64,000 bases of DNA from Tolypeutes matacus (lineage: Eukaryota; Chordata; Mammalia; Cingulata; Chlamyphoridae), in contig JAKSZT010000142.1 of the NCBI GenBank assembly GCA_026826555.1, positions 2,338,047 through 2,402,046 of the forward strand, written 5' to 3'. The first letter of the stretch is position 1. Every line of letters starts with the position of its first letter. Below the pieces are notes generated by a model. It saw nothing but the letters and a program-made list of their open reading frames with translations, made no database searches and was not told where the DNA came from. Positions 23,251-35,062 of this stretch are shown here, piece after piece. The translations under genes were made by a program, and so were the position numbers.

Positions 23251-26200
23251 ATCTCCAACTTTGGTAATTGTGAATAATGTCACTATGAACATCAGTGTGC
23301 AGATGTCTGTTCATGTCACTACTCTCAGTTTTCCTGGGTATATTACCGGGTTACATGGAAAATCTATATTCAACTTCTTTAGGAACTGCCAAAACAGTCT
23401 TCCACAGAGCCTGTACCATTCTACAGTCCCACCAACAGTGAATAAATTTTCCTATCTCTCCACATCCTCTCCAACACTTGTTGCTCTCTGTCATTTTAAT
23501 AGTGGCCATTCTAATAGGTATGAAATGATATCTCATTGTAGCTTTGATTTGCACTTCCCTAATTGCTTGTGATGTTGAACATTTTTTCATATGTTTTTTC
23601 ACCATTTGAACTTCCTCTTTGGACAAATGTTTATTCAAGTCTTTTGCCCATTTTTTAATTGGGTCACTTGTCTTTTTGTTGTTGAGCTGTAGCATCTCTT
23701 TATATATCATGGATATTAAGCTCTTATTGGATATGTGATTTCCAAATATTTTCTCCCATTGAGTAGGCTACTTTTTTATCCTTTTGACAAAGTCCTTTGA
23801 GGTGCAAAAGTGTTTAATTTTGAGTAGGTCCCATTTTTTTTATTTTTTTTTTATTTTGTTGCTCTTGCTTTGGATGTAAGATCCAAGAAACCACCACTTA
23901 CCACATGATCTTGAAGATATTTCCCTACATTTTTTTCTGGTAGTTTTATGATCCTGACATTTATATTTAGGTCTCTGATCCATTATGAGATGACCTTTTT
24001 TTTAGGGAGTGAAATAGGGGTCCTATTTCATTCTTTTGGTTATGGATATCTAGTTGTCCCAACAACATTTGTTGAAGAGACTGTTTTGTCTCCCGTTGAC
24101 ATAGACTTAGTAGGTTTGTCAAAAAACAGTTTGCCATAGCTGTGAGGGTTTATATCTGGATTATACATTCTATTCTACTCATCGATGTGACTCTCTTTAT
24201 GTCAATACCATGCTATTTTGACTGCTGTAGCTTTGTGATATATTTCAAGATCAGGAAGTAAAATTTTTTCGACATCACTCTTCTTTTTTAGAATGTTTTT
24301 AGCTATTCAGGTGCACTTTCCCTCCCAAATAAATTTGATAATTCCCTTTTCTATTTCTGTAAAATAGGCTGTTGTGTTTTTATGTTTGTTTGTTTGTTTT
24401 TTTGTTTTGTTTGTTTGTTTGTTTTTAAAGTACAGGGAGCAGGGATTGAACCTGGGACCTTGTTTGTGGGAAGCTGGTACTCAACCACTGTGCCATATCA
24501 GCTCCTCTGAGTCGGTTTTTTTCATTTGTTTCCTTGTTTGATTTTTGTTTTGTTTTAGGAGGCACTGGGGATAGAACCTGGGACTTCCCATATGAGAGGC
24601 AGGCATTCAACTGCTTGAGCTATGTTCACCTCCCGGCTGTTGGAATTCTGATTGGTATTGTACTGAATCTATAAATCACTTTGGATAGAATTGATATCTT
24701 CATGTTATTTAGTCTTCCAATCCATGAAAATGGAATGTCTTTCTATTTCTTTAGGTCTTCTTTGACTTGTTTTTAGCATTACTTTGTAGTTTTCTGAATA
24801 TAGGTCTTATACTTCTTTAGGTAAATTGATATCTGAGTATTTGAGTATTTTTGCTGCTATTGTAAATAGAATTTTTTCCCAATTTCCACCTCAGATTGTT
24901 CAATACTAGTATACAGAAACATTACTATTTTTTGTATATTGATCGTGTAACCTGCCACTTTGCTGAATTTGTTTATTAGCTCAAGTGACTTAGTAGTAGA
25001 AATTTCAGAATTTTCTAAATATAGTATCATGTCATCCATGAACACTAAGAGTTTTACTTCCTCTTTTCCTATTTGAATGAATTTTATTATTTTTCTTTTC
25101 TAATTGATTTAGTTAGAACTTTTAGCATGATATTGAATAACAGTGGTGACAGAGGGCATCCTTGTCTTATTTCTGATCTTAGAGGGAAAGCTTTGAACCT
25201 CTCCCCATTAAGTACGATGGTGGCTTTTGGTTTTACATATATGCCCTTTATCATATTGAGGAATTTTCCTTCTATTCCTATCTTTTGAAATGTTTTTATC
25301 AAGAAAGGATGCTGGATTTTGTTGAATAACTTTTCTGCATCTATTGAGATGGCCATGTGATTTTTTTCCTTCAATTTGCTAATGTGGTGTATTATGCTGA
25401 TTTTCTTATGTTGAACCAGCCTTGCATACCAGAAAGAAATCCCATCTTGGTCTTGGTGTATAATCATTTGATATGATATTCTATTCTATTTTCAAGTATT
25501 TTGTTTAGAATTTTTGCATCTATGTTTATTAGAGATGTTGGTCTGTAATATTTTTCTTGTAGTATCTTTATCTGGCTTTGTTATTATGGTGATGTTGGCT
25601 TCATAAAATGTGTTGGGCAATTTTCCCTCATCCTCAATTTTTTGGAAGAGTTTAAACAGGATTCGTTGTTAATTCTTCTCAAAATGCTTGGGAGAATTCA
25701 CCTGTGAAGGTATCTGGTCCTGGACTTTTCTTTGTTGGGATATTTTTACTGACTGAGTCAATCTCTTTAAATGTGACAGACTAATCAAGTTCTTGTATTT
25801 CTTGTAGAGTCAATGTATGTTGTTTAAGCTGTTTGTGTGTTACTAGGAGTTTTCCATTTCATCTAGGTTGTCTAGTTTGTTGGCCTACAGTTTCTCATAA
25901 TATCTTCCTATGATCCTTTTTATTTCTGTTGGGTCATTTGTAACTTCTCCCCTTTAATTTCTGATTTTATTTATTTACAGCTTCTCTTTTTTTATTCTTT
26001 GTTAGCCTAGCTAAGGGTTTGTTAATTTTATTGAACTTTTCAAAGAACTAACTTTGGATTTTATTGATTTTTTCTATTTTTTTCTTCATAATTTAATTTA
26101 TTTCTGCTCTAATCATTATTATTTCTTTCCTTCCTCTTGCTCTGGGAATGATTTAATGATCTTTTTCTAGTTTCTCCAGATGTTCAGTTAGATATTTGAT

Positions 26201-26525
26201 TTTAGCTCTTTCTTCTTTTTTAAAATAGGAGTTTAGGGCTATAAATTTCCTCCTCTGCACTGCTTTCACTGAATGCCATAAGTTTTGATAATTTGTGTTC
26301 TCATTTTCACTGGTTTCAATATATTTACTCATATCACTTATAATTTCTTCTTTGACCTATTGATTGTTTAGGAGTGTATTGTTTAGCCTCCATACATTTG
26401 TGAATTTTCCCCTTTCTTGTTTTTTATTGGTTTTAGTTTCATTCTATTATCATCTGAGAGGGTGCTTCACATAATTTCAATATTTGTATATTTATCAAAA
26501 CCTGCCTAGTGACCTAATATATACT
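23251..26525 (-). mobile_element. L1-C: ORF2 fragment, truncated at both ends
   Basis: Minus-strand ORF2 from near its C-terminus (23255) to the endonuclease domain (26525, 'gacctaatatata'). Open remnants: 23351-23710 with the Cys/His motif [18 protein letters not shown]; 24857-25045 with FMDDMILYLENS, the RT catalytic box with A changed to M; 25087-25467 with [12 protein letters not shown]. The 3' UTR is absent, which a simple L1 insertion does not give, so the 3' end was lost by deletion or recombination. A SINE sits at 24375-24634. Confidence 0.85.
24375..24634 (-). mobile_element. Composite (dimeric) DAS-type SINE
   Basis: Two tRNA-like units in tandem on the minus strand, at about 24427-24515 and 24553-24634. 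Each shows the inverse of 'caggttcaatccc' -type B boxes (plus strand 'gattgaacctggg' and 'gatagaacctggg'). A (TTTG)n tract lies at 24384-24425. Direct repeats 'ggctgttg' at 24367-24374 and 24635-24642 flank the pair, so both units inserted as one element into L1-C. Confidence 0.75.
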
Positions 26526-26905
26526 ATGAAGCATACACTTTGAATGGATTTTACAAAGCATGGGACTGTATAACACAGGGAAGTAAGTGGTGGAGGGTGG
26601 ACTGTGGTTAACAGGATAATAATAAGAATTTTCTCTCTTGAATTATAACAATTATATATTATAATATATGCTGTTAATAATTGGGTGGGTTGGGGGAAAA
26701 TATACCAAATGTAAGATATGGTTTATAGTTTGTAGTAATATTTTGACAATGTTCTTTCATTGTTTTTAACAAATGTTTCACAACCATGAAAGGTGTTGGT
26801 GATGGGGAGATGTATGGAAGCATTGTATGATGATATGCATGATTGTTTTGTAAATTCACAAATTTGACTATACACTTATACCATGTACCAGATATATAGA
26901 GAGAT
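26526..26905 (+). repeat. L1 3' UTR fragment
   Basis: 'gactgtataacacaggga', then 'ttgacaatgttctttcattg', 'aacaaatgtttcacaacc' and 'ttgactatacacttat'. The same series recurs at 27975-28140. It lies head-on to L1-C, which is on the opposite strand. Confidence 0.6.
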
Positions 26906-27450
26906 ATCTGTTTCTGCATGTGGTCATTGAAACACTAACTTTGAGTGGCAATTTTGAACTTATTTAATACACTGAGACAAATACTAATATTAATTGTGGA
27001 CCCAGGGTTTGCTATTTGTAGCATGGTTAATGGAAAACACAAGTCCCTTTTGTTTCTGAGTTCAGATAATTAGTTCGGCCAACAAATATATCATTATTTG
27101 ATCCCATGGATAGTTTGTAGTGAGAATTTAGATTGTAAGAAATACCATTCTTATATACAAAAAAAATTCATCTCATGTATTTAGTTACTTAAATCAGATA
27201 TAAATAATTTGAGTAGCAAGGGTTATAAGAATGCATGTTATATGAATATTCTTGCTGTCCTGATTTTATGATAACCAGGGTAGGCTAAACATTCGCTGTA
27301 TTAGAAACCATGCATGTGTCCTCAGACCTACTTTTCTCCCTAGGTGTGGTTTTTAGAATGCTGGTGATAAACTAAGGTTGATTTATTATATGACCATCCT
27401 GTATGGGAAAAGACTGTAATTTTGGGTATCTTTGGTCAACCTAAAGAGAT
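26906..27450. other. No feature recognised
   Basis: AT-rich DNA between two repeats. No gene or repeat could be assigned. Confidence 0.4.
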
Positions 27451-27950
27451 AAAGAGGGGAACAGATGTGGTTCTGGTGGTTAGGCGTCCATCTCCCATAT
27501 GGAGGGACCTTGGTTTGACCCCTGGGACCTCCTGGTAAAAAGAAAAAAAAGAAAAATATAGAAGGTGCACAGGCCACCAGGCCCCGTGTGTGGGTGAGCC
27601 ACCAGGTCCCATGTGCGGGTGCACTGCCAGGCCCTGCAAGCTGGTAAGCCACCAGGCCCTGTAAGCCATGCAGCAAGATGATGACATAACAGGAGAGTGA
27701 CACACAGGAGAGCAAAGATGAGACACACCAAAAAACAGGAAATAAGGTGGCACAATCTGTAGTAGGACACCTCTCCCACTTCAGAGTTTCCGAGGATTGA
27801 ATCCCAGTGACGACAGGAGGGGAAGGATGAGAAGAGAGGGCAGAAAAGAACACAGAGAGTTGCCCAGCGAATGGACAAAGAAATAGCAAAAATGAGGGGG
27901 GGTGTGGTAAAAATGGATAAAGGTAAGTAAATAAATAAATAATTCGTTAA
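27451..27950 (+). mobile_element. Long DAS-type SINE
   Basis: Starts 'ggggaacagatgtggttctg'. The first B-box region is 'ggtttgacccctggg' near 27511-27525, followed by repeats of 'gccaccaggccc', a second tRNA-like unit with 'ggattgaatcccag' near 27794-27807, then 'agagttgcccagcgaatgga' and an A-rich tail 'aagtaaataaataaataa' at 27923-27943. It has the same two-unit architecture as the SINE at 13717-14170 but is more diverged. No convincing target duplication was seen. Confidence 0.8.
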
Positions 27951-27959
27951 AAAATATAT

Positions 27960-28195
27960 AAATAGGGGAGGAAGATTCAGACTATAGTTAATAGTAATAC
28001 TTTGACGATGCTCTTTCATGATTTATTAACAAATGTTTCACAACAATGCAGGATGTTTGTCAGGGGAGTGATGTGTGGGAACCCTGTATGATTTTACGCA
28101 TGTTTGTTTTGTAAGATCACAATGTTTACTGAACACTTATAGTTGATGTATGTTCATGTATGAATCATATACTTCAATAAATTGTTTTTTAAAAA
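27960..28195 (+). repeat. L1 3' UTR end
   Basis: 'ctttgacgatgctctttcat', 'aacaaatgtttcacaac' and 'tactgaacacttatag', ending in 'tcaataaattgttttttaaa'. It matches 26726-26890. Confidence 0.6.
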
Positions 28196-28835
28196 AAGAA
28201 TGCATGGTTGTAAACAAACAAAGGTATGTAAAACTGGGACCTGTAACTGTTATATTTTGCAACCTAAAAATTGAGAGAATGGTACAACAATATTCTTGTC
28301 TATAAAATGTATAATATCTACCCCTAATTTGTGGTATCAAAAGCGATGACTAGAAATATCTGTAAATTAAATATTATTCTGAAACTTTTAAAATAAGATT
28401 TATATATCTTACATTAGTATTTGACACAGTTTTATAATATTCAAATGGTGCAGAAGAAGCTTTAATTTCATAGAAACTTTAATTTTTATAGGAAAAGGAA
28501 GACTTTCATTATTAAAAATAATTTTAGTCTGAATAAAATAATAAAAATCCCATAAGCAAAACATAAGGAGTTCCATGGTACTGTTTCTAAGGTAGTTTGT
28601 TTCTGTTACAAAAAAAATAATATGTTTTAGGTTTTGGTGAAATGTATAATGACCTGTATCCAGCATTATAAAATCATGCAGAACAATTCCAATGCCTTAA
28701 AAATGCCCTATATTCCATCTATTCTTCCCTCCCCCTCCTCTTGGAACCTATGGTAACCAATAAGTTTCAATTTTTGAAGAAGAAGGTTCATAGTTACGTG
28801 CATTAATACTGAGGACTTAACATGTTGGTCTGTTT
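28196..28835. other. No feature recognised
   Basis: AT-rich DNA. Part near 28690-28760 ('cctccccctcctcttggaac') may belong to an L1 3' UTR. No gene seen. Confidence 0.35.
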
Positions 28836-28839
28836 TCCT

Positions 28840-29190
28840 TTATTAGGCACTGCCTATGTTCTCAAGAGAGTTGTGGCCCTCAAATTGAGAACATAGCAGG
28901 ACTCCACAGGCTGGGAGTTTAATAGTTTTTTGTTTATTGGATGGGTCTCCACCCACTGAGATAACACCCTATGACAAGATGAACACTTTCATAGTCTATG
29001 GAATCATACCCCAGGTGCAACTTATCCTATATCAATTGTAAAAAATGTACCACACTAATGAAAGGTGTTGTTAATGGGGAAAAGCATGGGAGAGGGAGGT
29101 GATAGATATATGGAAATCCCCTATATTTTTGATGAAACATTCATGTAATATAAAACTTCTTTAAAAATAAAGAAGTTTTTAAAAAAATAA
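28840..29190 (+). repeat. L1 3' UTR end with terminal hairpin
   Basis: 'gtaccacactaatgaaagg', 'tatggaaatcccctatat' and 'aaacttctttaaaaataaag' match the first 3' UTR of L1-A and L1-B. The last bases contain the inverted pair 'aacttcttta/taaagaagtt' at about 29154-29178. Confidence 0.65.
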
Positions 29191-29311
29191 TATGTTCTAT
29201 GAAATTTCAAAAGTAACAGTAATGCCTAAAGGAAGTTACAGTAACCTGACTTTTATTATGGGCTGTTATTTATCACAAGGGAAATCTGGGAGACTATCAT
29301 GAACTGACTTG

Positions 29312-30207
29312 TCAACTCTTCAGTTTTCTCATTGCTGATAGTACTTCCTTAGTTCTTAATGCATATATCAAGGGGTTTAAGAGGGGGGTTAACACAGGAT
29401 AGAATACAGAGAGCACCTTATCTGCTCGGAAGTTGCCAAAAGGCCAGCCATAAATGAAAATGATGGGACCAAAGAAAAGGTCACCACAGTGATGCCCGTG
29501 CCTTGGCCATGCCCGCTGAGGAACGATGTTGCACGGTGACCAGGATGACCAAGTAGGAGATCAGCAAGAGCACAAAGGAGCTCATGGCTATTAGACCACT
29601 GTCTGAAAGCATCAGAATCTGGAGGATATACATATCAGTACAGGCAAGTCTGATAACTAGGGGAAGATCACAGAAAAAGCTGTCCACTTTATTGGGGCCA
29701 CAGAATGTAAGGTTTACTGTGAAGGCCAGCTGACTTACCGAGTGCAGAACCCCAATGATCCAGCAGCCCACCACGAGGCCTGTGCACTTGCGTACACTCA
29801 TGATGGCCGCGTAGTGCAGGGGTTGACATATGGCCACATATTTATCATAGGCCATGGCCACCAAGAGCATCATTTCTCCACCACCAAAGACATGCATAAA
29901 GAATATCTGCATCATGCAGCCCTCAAAAGACATGGTTTTGTGCTCCAAGAGGAAGTCAACAATCATTTTGGGTGTGGCAAAGCTGGACAGACACACATCA
30001 ATGAAGGAGCGGTTACTGAGCAAGAAGTACATAGGTGTGTTTAGTGTAGGTTCAGAGATGATCATGAGCACAAGGAGGAGGTTCCCCAGCACTACGGATA
30101 AGTAGAAAAGAGTAAAAAAATGCAAAATAGAAAATTTGAAGCTTACGAGAACCTGAAAGACCGTGAAATAAAAATTCCATCATTCTTGAGTTATTTCCTT
30201 GGTCCAT
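29312..30207 (-). pseudogene. Olfactory receptor pseudogene, OR4K15-like
   Basis: A former odorant receptor. The start MDQGNNS at 30207 is followed by the family-4 motif FLFHGLSGSRKLQ. Lesions seen in the coding direction: a T7 run at 30120-30114 with one T too many, shifting the frame in TM1; a loss of about 16 bp at 29493-29496 removing the STLTAH part of the TM6 entry; and loss of about 1 bp near 29478. After these shifts the DNA still codes for IIFIYGWPF, DKVLSVFY and TPLLNP to a TGA at 29312. The longest open piece is 29481-30125. AYDKYVAICQPLHY shows DKY in place of DRY, and the TM7 end has LRT for the usual LRN. SAGMAKAR is typical of OR4K15. A splice-acceptor-like 'ttacttctcag' ends at 30243. 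The three lesions suggest an old loss. Confidence 0.9.
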
Positions 30208-30539
30208 GATATTCAATTTCTGAGACCAATTCAGAAATTCTCCTGAGAAGTAAAATGGAAATGTAAATAATATCATAGGCTGTGAGGCTAAATGAAGAAA
30301 GACAAGCCACTCATCAAATTCCACTCAATATATTTATGTACTTTAGTTTCTCTTAAGCACACAAAAATACGTTGCATGTAGTCATTTCTTTTGTTGTTAC
30401 TGTGCATCCTTGGCTTTCATATTTTTCATGCAGAATGACCACTATATTATAAAAATACAATTTTACACCTACTCTCTACCACTTTAAAATACCTTATAAA
30501 TAGGACCGTTAAACTCTATAGTAAAAATGACAAATTTTA

Positions 30540-30740
30540 AATACTAATTTAATAACTAGTGCTGTGACCTTAGACAAATTAAACTGGCTCTGGTTCAGTT
30601 TTTGCATATCTAAATTGGGGGAAATAATGGTCTATGCTTCATAGTATTTTTGTAAGGTTAAAAGAATTATAAAATGTGAAATATGTCAGGAATTGCCTGG
30701 CCCATATTTGGTGTACAATGTATGTTCAGTCCTATGCCTT
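30540..30740 (+). repeat. MIR SINE, old
   Basis: 'gctgtgaccttagacaaatt', 'gttcagtttttgcatatct', 'catagtatttttgtaaggtt' and 'gaattgcctggcccata' follow the MIR consensus in sense. Confidence 0.75.
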
Positions 30741-30831
30741 TTTTCCGCTTACAATGAAAATATTTATGCGTGCAAATTAATATGATTTACAAATATTAAG
30801 CAGTGTACTCATTATACTTAAAAGTGATGTT

Positions 30832-30851
30832 ACAGTGATATATATCACTGT
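30832..30851. repeat. Perfect 20-bp palindrome
   Basis: The sequence acagtgatatatatcactgt equals its own reverse complement, with an AT core. Function unknown; it may be chance or the remnant of a palindromic MITE. Confidence 0.9.
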
Positions 30852-33800
30852 GCAGAAAGTACATATTGTTTATAACTTATCATCCAACAATATATCATAA
30901 AAATTGTTACATTTTATTATAGGGATGTTTTCAATTTTCCCTATTATTGACAGTTCTATGACAAACTAAATTTAAGGTAAAACTTCATTTGTATACAAAA
31001 TTATTTATTTAAGATACATCATTATTATTAGGTGAAATAATTATAAATAATTATACTTATAATAAATATATAATAAATAATTATAATAAAGTGAAAGCTT
31101 TATTAATTAGTAAATTCATTTCTTGGACAAAATTTTTAAGCAATGGTATTTTAAATGAGTTCTTAGTAGTGAAAGTGTGAGAAGCTTCATCTCCAAATTC
31201 CTTCTCTATTGGGCAAAAGAGAGAGGGTTTCCAGTGTTAGAAAAGTGGTGATTGTGAAAGATGGAATTTCATCAGTAATCAATCCCTATGCTAAAGAAGA
31301 TGAAATTCTTTCTTAGAAATTACAACTACTACCTAAAGGTTGAAGGAGAGTAAGGATGAGAATTTTCCACATACCTCTCATCTCTGAAATCATGCACAAT
31401 ATTTCTATTTCGTGTAGCTGTCCTTTGCTTAATAACATGACAAGGAATTATATAAACAGGCTAATATAACTTGCATGCCCCTTAATTAGACATACATTAT
31501 CCCTTACTTAAATTTTCTAAAAGAAGTTTCTTCAGACTGATTATATTACTTTTTCAAAATTCTGCTTAGTAAAGTACCTCAAGTTCTAACATAAAACTCC
31601 AATTGATTCATTTTTCTTAACATCTATCAGCATATTCTTCCTATTTTGTCTCAGAGAAATCATGTAAAATTAAATATAAAATAGAGATATATTAAAATCA
31701 GAAGACAGCTATTTAGAATCAGAACTTAGAGCTGTTTTAAATGAATGTCTCTGAGTACCCCTAAATTATTCCATGTCATTAATTTGGGTGAACTTTTGTA
31801 AAAATGTAGAAGAAAAAATATTTTAACATAAAATTTTTTGGGGTCATTTGACATATAATTCCTAAGAGAGACACACAAAACTTAATGCATATCCACTGAC
31901 TATTAATTTTGGGAAATTCCATAAACTCTGGACCCTATAAACTTAATAGGAATCATGGAAAACCAAATGAGTGTGTTCTTCTGTCCCAAAATCATTATAG
32001 AGTTAAATTCATGGTACAAGGAACAAAAACTTATCCTGAAGATGATGTGAGAGCTAGGTTGAGGTTTTTTAATATATGTGACCCTTTTTGTACACTAAAT
32101 TATGGACTGGTCATTCATCAACTAGCTGAAGTTAGGTACTCATTAAGTCCAACACAAATAATTTGGAGTTTCTGAAAGTATGGAACTCTAAATAGTATCT
32201 GTAATTCACTATAAACTATGAATGACACAGTGGAACATAAATGTTGGTAAATTGTTCATCAAATATGTTTCACTAGAATGACCAAAAAGTCATTAAAATA
32301 ACTAAAATAGCTTATTAAGATATTTTCTCACTCACTAATTTGCCCACTTAGACAGTATCCTTTGGTTTCATCCAATTACTTAGAAATGTTATACATGTGA
32401 GTGTGTGTGTGCATGTGTAATCTAGAATGTTCACAGTAAACCCTTAAAGTATAATTTTATCCTTATATTACACTATGTCAGTGAAGTTAAATAAGTGGCC
32501 CTAGACATAAGGCAAAGAAGTGACAAGGTGGCGATTTTCATTGTAGAAACTTTGTGCGAAGCATTCTCAAATATTATGTTGGCATGATATGTGCATGCAA
32601 ATCAATGCAACAACTAAGAAAAACATGCATGCCTATATATATAAAGAAGCAATTTTATTCAAACAAATATATTGGCCATTTGCTGTAATGCCATGTTAAA
32701 TTTCATTTAACTGGATTTGTAAACTCAGAGATGAGAGTGGCTAAAATGGCAGAAGAGAAATGCACTTTTGCAAGCATGAAGGTTAGAAGCATATAGAAAA
32801 TAAAATATCTCACTTTATTACATTAAACAGGAATTCAAACATGGTAAGACATTCCATCTCAATAACATCATTAGAGTAATAGAAAATTTTATCAGTAGAG
32901 TTTATTTACAGAAAACTATTTGAAGTGGCAGAAGCATTAAAACTTACAGGAATCATTGCTGGGATGCCATATAGACTCATTTAAGAGAGGTGGAATTTGT
33001 CTGCTCTTTTATTTCAGGAATTCCATATGAATAACCTGAGGTTTCATGATGACATTAAAAAACGTATTCTCATATTGCTTGCAATTTGGTTCTCCCTGTA
33101 CTTTGCACACTTTATATAAGAGGAGGCAGAATTGGAGGTGTATTTTTTACTGAAAGGTAATTCTGTCTCAGTGAGGCCTATTCATAACAACCCTTTTTAG
33201 TCATAAACTAGCAAATATTATTTCTATGTAGAGATTTATACCTTTAAAAATCATGTTCCCAAGCTATATGCATTTGTTATTTGAACACCCTCTTGTAACT
33301 ATTATGGGATTCATTTTCTGTAAATATTTACTATGAGCGAGGTTTATGAGCATTTCTTTGTAATTAAATTCCCATAAAGCAACTTTTATTCTTTCTACAG
33401 GAGCAGTTCAGTCTCAATGACTACCGTTAACATTCTGTGTGAATATTGTAAGGCTATGTGTTATAAAACATTACAATATAGCGAACTATAAATCACTTGG
33501 CAAAACAGAATATCTTATTTTTTCTACATCCCCACCCAATTAAATTTAATTCAGTAATTTTTTAAAAGTGAGTTTCTAATGCATGCAAAACCACAGAATA
33601 ACAATTCAAGAATAAGTAAGACAAGGTGCTTATCTTCTAGTAGTTAGTAATTTAGAAAAAGCAAACGAAATAAAAACTGAAACATAATGCAAAATAGACT
33701 AGTAATCATATTTTAAGAGAAGTGCAAATAAAATGATATAAATATTCAACATTGGGAAAGACAATATTTTGTTGGAAAGATCAGGAAAAACAGAAAAGGA

Positions 33801-33940
33801 ATGAAAAAGCAGGAGGTGGATGAAAGAGGAGGTAACAGAAAGGAGAAGGAAGAGTTGTGAAGAGGACAAAAAGGTAGCATTAACTGAGACACAATGTTCT
33901 GAAAGGCAGAGAGGGTGAATGAAAGAAGATTCATTCATTC

Positions 33941-33969
33941 ATTTAGGTCTAGGGTATATAGACCTAAAT
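33941..33969. repeat. 10-bp perfect inverted repeat, 9-bp loop
   Basis: 'atttaggtct' at 33941-33950 pairs with 'agacctaaat' at 33960-33969. No neighbouring gene gives it a role. Confidence 0.85.
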
Positions 33970-34689
33970 AAACAAAGGTATGAGTGAAGAAAGTTGGAAG
34001 TGATGCAACAACAACTGCTCCAGTTTGGCTAGAAATAGCATATGCCAGGGAGTTTTATTGGACTGTATTTGGAAGACCTCAAGTATAGCCTTAGGCTTTT
34101 GAACTTAATCTGTTAGAAAATGGAATGCTATTCACTATTTCCGTTCAGGAGAATATGTTTTAGTAATACGTAACTGAGTGTGGATGTAGAATTGACTGGA
34201 AAGGGAAAAGAGTACAGGTGATTGAAAACTATTGGAAGCTACTGAAGAAGGTTCCTGTATGCTTACTGAAGTCACGAGACAGGACTCAATTTATTCAAAT
34301 TCGTTGAGTTCCAGTTCCTCATGTATAGAAGACAGGGACTAAGTTGAATCAATTATTTCTCGGCCAAATGAAAACAAACAGGAACATTTTTAAAATATGA
34401 AACTGCACGAGCTTACTAGATAACAGATAAGTGGATGAAGATTTGGAGCCTCCACTTCCCTTCAGGAACACATGGGGCACATGCACAACAACTCCAGGTG
34501 ACTATGGATCAAGCTTTGAGATTCCTTGGATTAGAAAAATCCCTCTGTTCCTTCCTATGTCTTTTATTTTCTGGTTTTCGTGCCTCTTCTTGGTCTTTCC
34601 TTGCAATCAGTTACATCTGAATTTCCTATAACTAAAATATTTATTAGCTTTATCCCTTCTTTGTCTAGTCCTGACATTTTATAGCCATT

Positions 34690-35062
34690 GTCCTGAAATT
34701 CTCTTCCCTTTAATATCTGCATGACTTACTTTTTAACCTTCTTCAGGTCTTTTCTTACTTTCATATCAGTGAATATTTCTCTGGCAACACTACTAAAAAC
34801 TGCATTTTCAACAATCCATATTTCTTTCCCCTTTATTATATTTTGTTCTGTAGCATTTATTACCACTTGACATGTTGTATATTGTGCTAATTTATTTATT
34901 TATTTTATTGTCTCCCTTTTCTAATGCCCCAAAAACAGCTTCTTTGAGGATAGGGGGTTTGTTTGCTTCATTCACTATATACACTAAGCTTAGAAAATTG
35001 ACTGGTACTTGGTAGGCATGAAATAAATATTGTTCAATGAATATTGAATGAATAAATTTTAG
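34690..35062 (+). repeat. L2 LINE, 3' end
   Basis: 'gtagcatttattaccacttg', 'tgtctcccttttctaatg', 'tctttgaggatagggg', 'gactggtacttggtaggcat' and 'aaataaatattgttcaatga' follow the L2 3' consensus in order. Old mammal-wide element; no coding part included. Confidence 0.85.

Larger units (their letters stand above)
30741..34685. other. Unique-looking AT-rich DNA
   Basis: No gene or confident repeat over almost 4 kb, the longest repeat-poor stretch of the window. It contains a perfect 20-bp palindrome (30832-30851), a short (GT)n tract at about 32398-32412, and a 10-bp inverted repeat (33941-33969). The 88-codon open frame at 31909-32175 has no motif and no family was recognised. Confidence 0.45.

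Noticed and set aside
27386..28019. Overlapping 105-179 codon frames on minus
   Set aside because: They are the antisense of a long DAS-type SINE; Cys/Leu/Ser-rich translation without any domain.
31909..32175. 88-codon plus frame in repeat-poor DNA
   Set aside because: No recognisable motif, no splice context and AT-rich codon use expected by chance.
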